A stretch of 64,000 bases of DNA, taken from positions 162,098,709 to 162,162,708 of the forward strand of contig CM076997.1 in NCBI GenBank assembly GCA_039090855.1, given 5' to 3'. The notes below the pieces were generated by a model, which was given only the letters and a program-made list of their open reading frames with translations, was not told the origin of the DNA and did no database searches. The stretch comes from Macrothele yani (Eukaryota; Arthropoda; Arachnida; Araneae; Macrothelidae). A program made the translations under genes and the position numbers. Below are positions 33,864 through 45,060 of this stretch, piece after piece (the first letter of the stretch is position 1; each line of letters begins with the position of its first letter).

Positions 33864-34014
33864 GCGGTGCGGTGGCTTAGTGGTCAAAGTCATAGGTTTC
33901 TTATTGCTTGGGATCGAATCTCCAGTAATTCATGGGAGGTGTGTTTTTCCTAAGAATGTGGTTTTCTTCCTTCATTTGAACCGCGGCTCTTGGTGGCCCT
34001 GGAACCCCAAAATA
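33864..34014 (+). repeat. Degenerate tRNA-headed SINE
   Basis: A-box-like GGTGGCTTAGTGGTCAAAG and B-box-like GGATCGAATCTCC are properly spaced. The body (GTGTGTTTTTCCTAAGAATG, TGGAACC) differs from families A-C, and there is a short A-rich end. Possibly another SINE family. Confidence 0.45.
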
Positions 34015-34019
34015 AAAAA

Positions 34020-35060
34020 TACTGTGCATACTAAACGTAACTATAGCATATTTCTCTTTCCAAAACAGTAATTATTAGACGACAACGAGAAGAACTGACA
34101 TATCTCTAAGTCAAAATGTTTTCTCTGAAACTGAGACGTGATTCTCCGAGGAGTTCAATCTCGGGTTTAAAGACATAAATTTCATTAAATGCGACATTAT
34201 ATACACGTACATTCCGGTAAAACGAAAACATTGGCTTTGCAGAAACAAAAACAAGCATTTTATTTGATGGGTTTCGTATGCTTCTTGATCAAATGACTCC
34301 GATGTGGCCAAACACAAAGAAACTTTATCTGACCCCGAAAGAGGTTTGACGGAACACATGGGCATGTCTTTTATTTTGATTATTCCTGTATTTCCTAAAC
34401 AATTGGATCGTGAAGGACTCAAAGAGAAGAAAAGATGACCGCGGTGCATGTGAGGCGACGTTGTGGCAGTTATTGATCCGCCTGGAGGAAATTTCTAAAT
34501 GGGTATCGACTTTTTGCCGTTTATTTGATTTCTTTCCAACCAAAGAGAGCTAAGGTTATCCTTTGTTCACTCCAGTTGCCTATCGTACAATCACTCCACC
34601 AGAACCACATAATTTATCTTGATCGCATCTGCGCCGCAAGTTAGTACACTTGATAGAAAGGGTAGCTTAATGGTTGAATAACTTTTTAAAGTTGGTAAAT
34701 TCAAGTTGTAGTTTGGAGTGGAATTGGGAAATATCTCGGAAAATTGCGGTTACAGTGTCATATGAAGGATAGAGCACAAACATAAAATATATAATATAAA
34801 GGGAAAACATACAAAGTTGCATTAGAGCTGAACAAGAAAACGAAAAGCTTTAAGACTACAGAAGCATCGATGGTTTGAATAAGGAAGACGGACAAACATT
34901 ATATCGGAAACGAAAGCATCTACGAAACATTTGTACGATATTTTAAAAGGGCTAATATTAAATTATCAGCGAAATCTTCTGAACCTTATCAGCTGTTTTT
35001 CACTGTCCTTTGACACATATGCTACAGTCCTCATTTCTGAAATTCGTTACTATAATTATA
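34020..35060. other. Spacer without supported genes
   Basis: Overlapping minus-strand open frames at 34111-34543 have no recognised domain and no convincing splice sites. Nothing else seen. Confidence 0.3.
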
Positions 35061-35061
35061 T

Positions 35062-36270
35062 ACACTGTAATGACTAAAGGACACCTAGAAGAGAAACACA
35101 ACATAGCATTTATTGACATACATTAGAACGGTGTCGGTCGACCTTTGGCCTTAATGCATGCACTCACCTTTCGAGACATGCTTTCGACAAGGTTTTGGAA
35201 CACAGTGATAGGCATGCGCTTCCATTCAGAACATAATGCTGCCGCTAACTGTTGCTTAGTAGTAGGCCTTGGTTCCAAACTTCTTATGCGGCGCTCTAAT
35301 TCATCCCATAAATTTTCTATGGGATTAGATCAGGGCTCTGTGCTGGCCGGTACACACTCGATACGGAATTATCGTCAAGCCACGCCGTAGAGGTCCTTGC
35401 TTTATGGCTCGGCGCATTATATTGTTGGTACCAACAAGGTTCGTTTCCATAGTATTGCCACAGAGTTGGTAGGGCATAATTGATTAGAATATCGAGGTAG
35501 ACGCGCTGATTTGTCCACGATAACCAACGGGCCGGGACCATAGCACGAAAAACACCCCCACATGAGTACACTGCAGCTCCAAACTTGACCGTAGGAACAG
35601 TACATTGTGGTAAATAGAGATCACCCGCCTGTCACCATACCCACACACGCCCATCAGACTGATGGATCGTGTGTCTGGATTCATCAGTCCATAGGATATG
35701 TTTCCAGTGATCTACGGTCTACGATAAATGTATTTTACAGCATGCTAAACGACGCGTCGCATTCCGAGTGGAGATGAAAGGCTTATGAGCAGCCGCACGA
35801 CCACAGTAACCCATGGAATGAAGTTCTCTGCGAATGGTACGTGTACATAGCGAGGTTAGAGCATTTTTCCTCACCTGTACACCGAGATCAAGTGCAGTAC
35901 TCCGTCGATTAGTTGTAACGACTCTCCTGAGGTTTCGACGTCCTCTATTACTGAGTTTCTTTGGTCTGCCGGTACGTTTTGCTGCTTCGGCACGCCACGT
36001 GTCTTCTACTTATTCAGTACATCCAAAACAGTTGACTTGGGTATGTTTAAACGCCTCTCGGTTTCTCTTATGGACAACCCACTAATATAGCATCCAACAA
36101 TCTTTCCTTTCTCAAAGTTAGCTCTCTCCCGCAGTGACATTTTTACCCAACCTCACAGTGCGATATGATCGCAAAGTTGCAGGCTTGTTTTTGTACCGTT
36201 TGCTGCTGTACCGCGCATCTTAACAATGCAGCGGATCCGTTCGTTTGCTTTTGAAGGAGTATATATAGTG
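35062..36270 (-). mobile_element. Tc1-like transposon, right end unclear
   Basis: The left end reads TACACTGTAATGACTAAAGGACACC. A TATATATAGTGTA at about 36262 may be the decayed right end, but no long inverted match is visible. Its transposase is on the minus strand. A CR1 3'-end fragment follows at once on the right. Confidence 0.65.
35128..36139 (-). pseudogene. Tc1-like transposase, degraded
   Basis: Start MSLRERANFEKGKIVGCYIS (36139), HTH SIRETERRLNIPKSTVLDVL, stop soon after. WTDESRHTIHQSDGRVWVW keeps the first Asp (about 35680). The second motif reads YQQYNAPSHKA, Asp changed to Tyr (about 35430). After SPDLIP a 1-base frameshift leads to IENLWDELERRIRSLEP with Glu and on to GRPTPF at about 35130. 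Confidence 0.8.
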
Positions 36271-36289
36271 TAAATTGTATACATGTATT

Positions 36290-36395
36290 TTTTCTTAATA
36301 TTACATATTATAAAATTAGTATTTAAATGTAACATGGTCAAATATTACATTTAAATATTAATAACCCATAACGAAAAATGAATGAAATGAAACAG
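36290..36395 (+). repeat. CR1-like LINE 3'-end fragment
   Basis: AAATGTAACATGGTCAAATATTACA, then CCCATAACGAAAAATGAATGAAATGAAA, matches the last ~90 bp of the minus-strand LINE at 22020-22110 and ends in the same GAAAT tail. Confidence 0.6.
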
Positions 36396-36480
36396 TTTTT
36401 ACTTACACATAGTATTCCAAATGAAATGTGAATTCCTTTTGTCTATATGCGGTACAGTTTTTTTCATTTCCGAAGGATAC

Positions 36481-36690
36481 AGGCCGCCGCGTGGACGTGT
36501 TGAGCAATGGCTTCTGGCCATTGGTCCGGGATCGGTCCGGGTTCGAATCCCGGCGAGGCATGAATGTTGTTTTTGTCTTACGGCACTGGCTGTCTCTTTT
36601 AACTGGAACCAGTGACCCTAAATTAAAGATAGATGACTGCTTATAGTCCATTGAGTTACTCAAGTTGGTCATTAAACCCTAAGAAAGAAA
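36481..36690 (+). repeat. SINE-A, plus-strand copy
   Basis: Diverged A box, intact B box (GGTTCGAATCC), GAGGCATGAATGTTG, CCAGTGACCCTAAATTA and GGTCATTAAACC, with an A-rich end. Confidence 0.8.
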
Positions 36691-36829
36691 AAGATATAGA
36701 AAATTTAGAAAGCAAAATGTTTACATATGTAGAAATTTCAACGAAGTTACGCGAGCTGTTGACGACTCAAAGATTTATTGGGGAAACCGCACAGTAATGT
36801 CGATTTTAGAAAAGAAGAGAAACACTGTT

Positions 36830-37700
36830 TGTAACAGACAAAATTTATTTTTTAATAAATTATATAATCGCCATCATTATCGATCACACTTGCCCATCGC
36901 GAAGCCAAACTTTAAATGCCGTCATCATAAAAAGACGTTGGCTGTGATGCAAAGACGTCCGAGAGCTCCGTTTTAACATCATAAGTATTGTGGAATCTTT
37001 TCCCATTAAGTTGGTGCTCACAGATCTGAACAAATAATAATCAGATAGTGCAATGTCAGGGGAATAAGGGGGATGGGGCAGAACGATATTGCATCAAACA
37101 GTCCAGTTTTTGAGAATAGAGGTCTGCCATTACGGTCTGTCATGGTTTCAAGAGCTGAAAGTGAGCTATGCCAACGGTAGTCCACCTAACACAGAGCAAA
37201 ACCTTTTTGGGGTGTAGGACTGGTTTTGGCGTAGGAACTGATGTGTGACCTAAAGGAAGCCACTTGTTTTTGCGTTTTTTGTTCACGTAAAGAACCCAAT
37301 TTTCATCTCCAGTGACAATTCGATGAAGAAATGGATCCTTTTCTAGTCGGCTGAGCAAAGATTTGCAGATGGCTTTGTTGTCAAGTGAAAGGTGGTGTGG
37401 GACTCAAACGTCTTGGCTATAGAATTTCCCTATCTGTCGCTGGTGCTCTGGAACAGCATACCACGATGCATTAAGATGTTGAGACAATTCATCAATGGTT
37501 TGACGAGGATCTGCTTCAACTCTTGCACGCAGCAGGTCATTGTCCAGCTCCATGGGCCTTTCTGCACGAGGATCATCAGAGAGGTCAAAATTGCACAACC
37601 TGAATTGCGCGAACTAACTCTGGCACTTGCGCCCATTTAACGCATTTGGATGAACAGCGTAAACATTATTGGTGGCCACGGTTGCATTGTTTCCCTTGTA
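36830..37700 (-). pseudogene. Mariner transposase lacking the second catalytic motif
   Basis: Minus-strand reading: SDDPRAERPMELDNDLLRAR (37580), TIDELSQHLNASWYAV, LLSRLEKDPFLHRIVTGDENW with the first Asp (about 37310), and WTTVGIAHFQLLKP. YSQKLDCLMQ (about 37090) then joins PPYSPDIALSDYYLFRSV with the third Asp (about 37065), so the QQDNARPH block is deleted. The C-terminus NDGDYI lies near 36860. Terminal inverted repeats were not resolved. Confidence 0.75.
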
Positions 37701-38003
37701 AAATTCATATAGCATACAATGACGAACATGGTTCTTCTCTGGTTTTATGTCACTAAATTTTTTCTAGAAATCCGGAAGACAAAAACACCTGCACAAGTTA
37801 AAGGCGAATAGTTTATTCATTTGTACATACACTTACTTTACGTTGAACATACATAAACACCTCACAACTGCTTCCCAAACTTAGCCCCCCAAATGCCATT
37901 AAATTTCGCCCCCCCCATAATATTTCTAAAGTGTTCCTCCAACACCGGTACGAAAGCTATGCTTGTTTCAGAGAACTGATCTTAGAAGCTATTAACCTCT
38001 TGT

Positions 38004-38205
38004 GTATGCAAGAGAGTGTAGTGGTTAGCATATCCGGGCGTTTTCTGGGAGACGCGGGTTCGAGTCCCGCTCCAGGATGATGTAAAAATTTTCAAGTTTC
38101 CGGATATTATGTGACTTACCATCCTTGTCACATTTACACCAAAAATCCGATTGTCATCTTCAAAATTTGTATTATATGGCGTAATCCCGTATTTCTTTCA
38201 TGATT
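38004..38205 (+). repeat. SINE-C, plus-strand copy 1
   Basis: tRNA-like head: GTGTAGTGGTTAGCATATCC (A box) and GGGTTCGAGTCCCGCTCCAG (B box and T arm). The body has TTTTCAAGTTT, CTTACCATCCTTGTCACATT and CGTAATCCCGTATTTCTTTC. Confidence 0.75.
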
Positions 38206-38335
38206 TATCTGCTTCTCCGGGCAAACACGGGATAAGATTCTTAACCTCCAGATTCTCTAAACATGAATGCCGGTTGCTTCGACTAGCGAATCCTGTGATA
38301 GTTATATTCAATTTGATCGGAAACTTGAAATTGGG

Positions 38336-38535
38336 TCCTTCTGGGTGGTGTAGTGGTTAGCATGCCCTGGCGTTTTCTGGGAGACGCGGGTTCGAGTCCC
38401 GCTCCAGGACGATGAAAATTTTCAAGTTTTCAGATATTATCTGACTTATCATCCTTGTCACATTTACGCCAAAAATCGGATTGTCATCTTTAAAATTTGT
38501 ATTATATGGCATAATCCCGTATTTCTTTAATGGTT
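38336..38535 (+). repeat. SINE-C, plus-strand copy 2
   Basis: Same head and body as the copy 330 bp upstream. The arrangement copy-spacer-copy is also found at 49262-49755. Confidence 0.75.
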
Positions 38536-38805
38536 TCAGTCTTAAATACTCAGACTTAGCTTTCATATGAGAAATCATATAGTCAAAGACAGTAGAATGT
38601 TTTTTAACATTTATGAAAGAGTCAAGATACAAATTATCTGCTTTTTATGTGGCTTTATCATTAAAAGCACAAATAGTGAAAGCGCATGTTAAAAAAGTAT
38701 CGAACAGTCCATCCGCGTATTGCAACCTTTTCAAGAGTTAAATTGAAGCTGTTAATTAAACCATGTTGTTAGAAATTGACATTTCTAGTCTTTCTTCCTG
38801 ACCAG

Positions 38806-39044
38806 GTGTTCGGGCCAATGAAGACGGTAAAGGCGACGCATTGGCTATGTCCGATTTGGAAAAAACCTACGAGCAGCACAGGGAGTCCGTATACTTTCCA
38901 TCACCTTATGCAACGAGTCGAGTTCCAGGAATCCCCCGGGATGATGGTGGAATTGAAAGAGAAGGATGCAGGAGTCTCCATCATCACGGTAACAGAAATA
39001 GCGAGCACCTCTACGACATACCGCAGCAGATGAGAGATGATATG
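38806..39044 (+). CDS. Candidate cytoplasmic exon of a Dscam-like receptor
   Basis: Acceptor TTTCTTCCTGACCAG and donor ATG|GTGAGT are both strong. The 239-base exon takes two bases to complete the split codon from 11031 and ends in phase 0. The peptide includes MSDLEKTYEQHRESVYFPSP, then PYATSR and SEHLYDIPQQMRDDM. Tyrosines in PYAT and YDIP contexts suggest adaptor (SH2/SH3 or PTB) docking in a cytoplasmic tail, and PYAT motifs are familiar from Dscam tails. Phase agreement with the transmembrane exon over 27.8 kb of intron supports one gene. Confidence 0.6.
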
Positions 39045-40715
39045 GTGAGTTTTCTGTTAGTTATCACCTTGAGATCTGAGACTTCAGAAATTGGTTATTT
39101 TATCGAAGAAACATTTTGTGAAAAGTGATCTTTCTGTGGCTGTGTGTTGAAAGAGGCATTAGCCAGCATAATTCTGGCAAGCTAACAACGAAATGAATAT
39201 CAGACACGGAAGAAATCGACAACATATGAAACAGAAAAAATACATATAAAAATAAATTTAGGCAGGCGCAATATCAATAAAGTATTCATCTCTGCTTTGC
39301 AGGTCCCTGCAGCGAGTTAAATAACTACTACAGGCTATGTAAAGGACACACAGGGTCATAACTAGGCGGGTGGAACAGGTGCGCCCGAGAAGAAGGGACC
39401 ACTGAAATGGAACTGACAAACAAATTTATCTTGTGAAAACGCGTAAGTGGCAGGATGAATAAAATTTCATGAACAATTGATGAAAGGAAAAAGCTTTTTT
39501 CATTGCGTCCACTTAAAAATGTTTGCTATTAAGTAGTCTTGCATCAGTTACTCATCACGGGAAGAGACACTGTTTAAAATGACGCTTAAGAGTTCTATTT
39601 GAAGATTCGCATCAGGTCGCGTGAGGAAGGAACGGCTCGTCTAAATATCAAGCTTTGCTCTTCCTCACGTGACCAGAGCTCCCGTCAAGGTTAGTAAAGA
39701 AGAGATCATCGGGAGCGTATGCACTTCTTGGCTTTATCGACTGTTTTATGTAGTTTTATAGTTCAGCATCCCTACCTGTGACGTCACGGAGCATGAGAGG
39801 CGCATGGAAAAAGAAATTATGCAGGGCTAGCCCTGCATAATTTCGACTGAATATAGTACCACTAAAGATATTCATTATGATGATGTAATCAGTGAATTTG
39901 CTGAAATAAAAGCCAGAAATGTGCATTTGATGTAATTATTTTAATTTATAAATATATGTGATTGATCTTGTATATTTCTCGTGTACACAAAAATTAGTTA
40001 TAAACAATTGTTATATCGTATTTCTTTTATTATTATTTCTTCCCCCTCCAAAAAAGCATAAAGGGCCCAAAATTTAAACCTTCGCACATGCAAAGCTGGT
40101 TACGGCAATGAGGACTCATATTACGGAATGCAGCTTCTTGCATCATGCTTATATAAGGTCACTATATAGCAACAGAAAAATGGAATTGTTTTCTTGCCTA
40201 AGGTGTAGATCAAAATTCACATTTTTTTCATTTTCTCAAAGAAATCTTCCGAAATTATATTACATTTATTTGTACTTTCCTTCATGTGTTTCATAGAAAA
40301 TTCAGTATCAAATCCTGAGAAAATCTTGTTACTGGTACTTGTCGATCTAACCAGCAGTTTATTCCAGAGATCTTCCTGTCTAACGTCAACTTTGTGTTCA
40401 CATGTTCACCGTATTTCTCAGAAAATTCTAAAAAATGCTTTTTATTAATAACCTTTCAACGCAATAGGTATTTGAAGTAAATCACAGGCAAATTAAAATT
40501 ATCAGACTAAAAATTTTTTTCGAGTATGAAATATATGATGTAGACAAGTACTTTGTCTGCTAAATATGTCGCTGTTAGTTGTTGGTGTCTTTATGAACAC
40601 AATAATAGTTGTATTGTAAACCCATTATGCAAATTCTGAGTTAATAAGTTCTTATGGCTGTGGGAGTTCTCTATTATAAGTGTGGTTTTACAGAAGTAAA
40701 TCTGTACTGAAACTT
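39045..40715. other. AT-rich intronic stretch with a perfect palindrome
   Basis: No gene recognised. A perfect 32-bp palindrome lies at 39813-39844. Confidence 0.35.
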
Positions 40716-40759
40716 CATATGCCAGGTAAAACGTAACAGTTCTGTTTTTGATATTGCAG

Positions 40760-41041
40760 AACGTCTAAATATTCAAAACGCCCTGCCCCTTCTGTAATTC
40801 GAAGACAGAAAATCAACAGCACTAATACAGCAAAACAGAGCACTGTGAGGCAACGAATACACATAGATCCATCGTGAAAACCCCGGTTTCGGAAACTTCG
40901 AGTTACATGCACTTCGTCTGCAGCAGGCCTCTCAGTTGAGCTTGACATTGCTGTAAGAGCATCTATTAACCCTGAAACCGTCCACAGAGAGTTTCGATGG
41001 CCAGGTTTTCTTAATTGGGCGGCTGGATACGAGACTAACAA
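40760..41041 (-). CDS. Possible first exon of a single-pass membrane protein
   Basis: A minus-strand frame of 108 codons includes MSSSTERPAADEVHVTRSFR, a basic stretch, and a strong hydrophobic helix (CLTVLCFAVLVLLIFCL) followed by RITEGAG. This is the layout of a type II membrane protein N-terminus. No clear donor site is seen, there is no family match from memory, and the frame may be fortuitous. Confidence 0.3.
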
Positions 41042-41452
41042 CTCCTATAAATGCTAAGAGATGATTGGACAAATGTTTTTGTGTCCCTTCTGGACGGTAG
41101 GGAGCTATAAGAGGATTCTATTAGCCGCAAATCAGTCTTCAAATCGGTTTTCTCCGATGGACATGTTTGTATTTTGATATTGCCAGAAGAATCGTTTTCG
41201 CGAGACAATGGTTTTTCAAGAGTCTATTGGTTGCTCTGTAGTGGTTTAGAGCTGTTTCAGTTGCATCGGGCTATGTTCATTGGATCATGTGCTGAAAACT
41301 ATGTAGAGAGTCCAAACTCTACTTCCATATTCGGAATAATCCAATGCTACATCTCCTACACTGCGGTAGCACTTCAGTACGGTTCATTGCTTATTTTAGT
41401 ATAACTGTGCTTCATGCTGTACTGCATAATGTGTGTAAGTCCAGTTTCTTCA

Positions 41453-42015
41453 GAACGACGTTGAAATGTTGGACTGGCCAGCCAAGAGTCGGAACCATTA
41501 CCTACAAGAGAAAATTTGCAACTATACTCCAGGCAACACTAAACGTTGGGTAAAAGGGTGGTTTGTGTAGAACAATGTTAAAATATTGAACTATCCAGAT
41601 AAGTGTCGGGACCTTTACCCAATAGAATACACTCGGAATTACGCTCCATGCCACACTGAACGATATACACAAGGCTGCTGTTGGAGAAAAAACCAGCCTA
41701 CACACGTACAATGCTGGATTGCATTGTACAAAGTTCAAATATTGGATTGGCTACCCAAAAATCCACACCTCAACCCGATAGAACATCTCCGGAACTATGA
41801 TCAGTGCATCACAACACGATGTGTAGAAAATTGGTTTGAGTGAAACAACGCTGAAAATTTTTACTGGCTAGCAAAAAGACCAGACCCTCAAGAACACCTT
41901 TGGGAAGCATTGGGACGCCAGAAAAGATCTCGTCCACATCAATCTTCCTCGAAATCAGCTTGAATGGAGCTTTGAAGGAAGAGTATAAAAATACTCCAGT
42001 GGAGACTTTATAGAA
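41453..42015 (+). pseudogene. Tandem array of Tc1-like transposase C-terminal motifs
   Basis: Four consecutive units of about 117-156 bp (starts near 41453, 41573, 41729 and 41846) each encode a version of the block that carries the catalytic Glu in Tc1-like transposases: VEMLDWPAKSRNH, VKILNYPDKCRDLYPIEYT, VQILDWLPKNPHLNPIEHLR and ENFYWLAKRPDPQEHLWEALGR. Each is preceded by an N/T-N-A/V context. Such a motif occurs once in a normal transposase. Confidence 0.6.
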
Positions 42016-42510
42016 TTTAGTAAAAAACATACCCAGAAGAACATGGAAGATTGATAGTAAACTTCAGTTTGCGGCCTACCTTCCTTAAAAAAGCCATCTG
42101 GTTGATATGTAAAATCTTGGAAACTTTAATTTCTATTCTACGCTAGTACATTCGGATTACTAACATAGTTATACTATTTTGAATGAAAATTTTAATAAAT
42201 GCTGAACCACAATTTAGGAAAATAATAGCACTGAGAAGAAAATAATTCATTGCAGCTGCTTTGACGTTAGGAAAACCATTAGATCATGTCTTAAACCCGT
42301 AATTCTGTCTTTCCCTTCAAAAGGTGATCCTTTTTTTTTTTTCAGTTGAACTACATCAGCAAATAGAAAAACTGGCAATGGTTCGTTGTATTACAAACAA
42401 AGATTTACACAGTAAATGAAGTGCCTAAATGTTTATATCATTATACACAATACATGCTTACATTCTTGATCTACAAAGACGATTATATATATATATATTA
42501 AGATAATAGA
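42016..42510. other. Spacer, no feature recognised
   Basis: AT-rich, with a short TA run at 42485-42500. Confidence 0.3.
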
Positions 42511-42710
42511 GCGTATAGTTTGTTCCATTTGTCCATGGTTTCGCTGGGTATTGACCTAGCTTCATTATGACGAATGGCACGTAAATATTCAAATTGTATA
42601 TGACATCATAAATGGTGTTTACAGTTACGTGTTTTGGTTAAATGCTTCTACGCGCTTTATAGAAATATGATGGATGCCATATCATTAACAAGTTGCGAAG
42701 ACTTCTGTTA

Positions 42711-43934
42711 TACACTGAAGTGCCAGAAAAATTGGTACGCCAGTCTAATATTTGGTAGGCCCCCCACGGGAGCGTAGGACGGCAGAAATACGACGGAGCA
42801 TGGACTCCACTAGCTTTTGGAAATATGCTGTAGGCAATGCACAACCTTTTCTGCAGAGCGTTCCACAATTCGGGTGTATTCCGAGGTTTTGGATTCCTGT
42901 GTTCTATAGCGCGTTGCATGGCATCCCAAAAGTGTTCAATCATGTTCAGATCTCGGGACTTGGGTGGAAATGGCAACACTCCAAACTCACATGAATGCGC
43001 CTCTAATCATAATGTGTCTTCTCGACATTTGTGTGTAGGTGCATTGTGCTGTTGGAACAGGCCCAACCTATCAGCAAAAATGCAGGACATGAACGGGTGT
43101 ACCTCGTCAGAAAGGATGCGTACATAGAGTTGGCCGGTCTCAGACGTTTGTAGACGTAACAAGGGTCCCAGTGAATTCCAGCTAAACACATCCCATACCA
43201 TTACGGACCCCCACCAGCCGGTACAGTTCCCTGCTGGCAGGCGGGATCCATGGCTTCATAGGATTTGCGCCACACACGAATCCTTCCATCTGCCCGATAC
43301 AGTTGGAAACGCGACTCGTCAGACCAGGCTGCTTGTTTCCAGTCATCAAGTGTCCAGTGGCGGTGTTGCCGTGCCCAGGCGAGGCGCATAGCTCTGTGTC
43401 ATGCACACATGAAGGGGACTCGAGTTGGGCATCGCCTCCTAAAGCCCATATCGTGCAGGGTACGTTGCACAGTCCTGATGCCGATGCTTGTTGAGGCTGC
43501 CGCATTGAATTCCGATAATACCTGCGAGAATGATGCACGTCTATCGTGTGAAACGATTCTTGACAGCCGACGTTGGTCACGTTCACCCAATGTCTTTTTA
43601 CGGCTACACTGGTATCGTAGGTTGGAGGTTTTGCTGGAATTCTTGTAGTCACGGTACACCCTTGCAATGGTCTCCCGTGAAAATCCAAACTTCCTTTCTA
43701 CCTCCGAAATACTATGGCCCATCTCACGAGCGACAACTATGACACCGCGTTGAAAATCGCTTAAATCGTTATTACTTCTCATTCTCATGCCGAAAACAGC
43801 TCTGACAGCACAGCTGGCAAGGACGTCTATCGCTTTATATACGCAGTGGCGGACGCAACCGAACACGCGCATAGGTGAAGTTGCTATGTATTTTGCATAA
43901 GCTCGTCTGTACCAGTTTTTCTGGCACCAGTGTA
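42711..43934 (-). mobile_element. Tc1-like transposon nested in the Penelope-like element
   Basis: Ends TACACTGAAGTGCCAGAAAA (42711) and the complement of TTTTTCTGGCACCAGTGTA (43934) are the terminal inverted repeats. TA is at both ends. Confidence 0.85.
42790..43790 (-). pseudogene. Tc1-like transposase with frameshifts
   Basis: Start MRMRSNNDLSDFQRGVIVVA (43790), HTH SISEVERKFGFSRETIARVY, second HTH with IGIRTVQRTLHDMGFRRR, then TGA near 43397. WSDESRFQLYRADGRIRVW keeps the first Asp (about 43310). The second motif reads FQQHNAPTHKC, Asp changed to His (about 43060). PKSRDLNMIEHFWDAMQR keeps Glu (about 42930). Frame changes at about 43210, 43000 and 42850. Confidence 0.8.
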
Positions 43935-44387
43935 TGTGGAAAGCTTCCGAAATATCAAGTTTGGTGGTTGAATCTGGCTTGTCAATTAGTTCTGCTTCTT
44001 CAAAGAGAAATGAATGGTCCTTTTTGTAACGGTGTTTAGCCATCGATTACTTCTTTAGGCCACAATTCCGAATGTAGGTCTTGTGCTCCTTCAATCGAAA
44101 ACACAAGGCTCTACGGGTCTGCCTTATATACGACGCGCCCCATTCACATGGAATTAATAACAATTTGATAAATTCCACACGAGTTTTTGTTTTCAATTTA
44201 GTTCTTTGACCCTAAAATGCTCATTTTGTTTATGGGTTTAAAAATCACCTTAAAATTAAAGGTTTTGAGAATTTTTGAAATTTTGAAGGCGAGAAAATGG
44301 AATAATGGCAAACGTCTCTCGCAATGGGCGCATCACAGGTGTTAATGTGGATCCATGTTAACTCCTGTGATTATTCAAGGAGCACAA

Positions 44388-45060
44388 GACCTACATTCGG
44401 AATTGTGACCTAAAGAAGTCATCGATGGCTGAGCACTGTTACGAAAAGGACCATAAATTTCTCTCTGAAGAGGCAAGACTACTTGACAAGCCAAATTCAA
44501 CCGCCAAACTTAATATGATCATATGTAGAGGATTTTAGTAAGGGAGTGTCTGACCCCTTAAACAACCGAAGTCTGAAACAACCTTTAGAAATAGGAAACT
44601 AGGAGATTTGAGCTACAGCGCCCGATAGGAAAGTGACAGAAAAGCGAAGTAGAAAGGGGGAGGAAGACGCCCTTATTTATTACCGGGGGCCTGTACCCGG
44701 GGTCCGACGGCTTTATGTGCCCATCCGACGCACGGCGGATATTTAGTGGATCAAGCGTTCGTACTTTCCTGGGATCGAACCTGAGGCCCTTTCCGTGGCA
44801 GTCACGAACGTTGCCCATTGGGCCACCCGCAGCCCGCCAAACTTGATATTTTGGAAGTTTTCCATATATATCAGAAGTCTTCGCAACTTGTTAATGACAT
44901 GGCATCCACGCCATTTCTACCAAGCACGTGGAAGAAACTAACCCAAACTCGTGACTGTAAACACCGTTTATATCATATGCAATTTGACTATTTACGTGCC
45001 ATTCAACCTGATGAAGCTAGGTCAATACCCAGTGAAACCATGGTCGGCTTGAAGAAATAA
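44388..45060 (+). mobile_element. Penelope-like element 3' part with SINE-B insert
   Basis: Plus-strand GIY-YIG end: KEHKTYIRNC, a TGA, AEHCYEKDHKFLSEEARLLD, KPNSTAKL. A SINE-B follows, then AKLDILEVFHIYQKSSQLVN and the C-terminus CKHRLYHMQFDYLRAIQPDE...VGLKK with TAA at 45058. It is the same family as 42520-44165 but in the opposite direction. A further scrap of the 3' end (GAATGGCACGTAAATATTCA) is repeated at 45180-45230. Confidence 0.75.
44518..44835 (-). repeat. SINE-B, nested in the Penelope-like element
   Basis: Minus-strand tRNA-like head (GTGGCCCAATGGGCAACG; GGTTCGATCCC at about 44770), the family body, and the 3' end CTACATATGATC. CCGCCAAACTTAATAT (44502-44517) and CCGCCAAACTTGATAT (44836-44851) are the target-site duplication. 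Confidence 0.85.

Larger units (their letters stand above)
42520..44165 (-). mobile_element. Penelope-like element 3' part, split by a Tc1-like element
   Basis: On minus, 44165-43935 encodes the end of a GIY-YIG domain (YIRQTRRALCFRLKEHKTYIRNC, a stop, then AKHRYKKDHSFLFEEAELIDKP and TTKLDISEAFHI). 42711-42520 continues with SLRNLLMIWHPSYF and the 3' UTR. The two parts adjoin the ends of the Tc1-like element at 42711-43934. A second copy in the opposite orientation lies at 44388-45060. Confidence 0.75.

Noticed and set aside
38004..38430. tRNA genes with GGGTTCGAGTCCC arms
   Set aside because: The heads are followed by a shared ~120-bp body and occur four times in two loci, so they are SINE-C copies.
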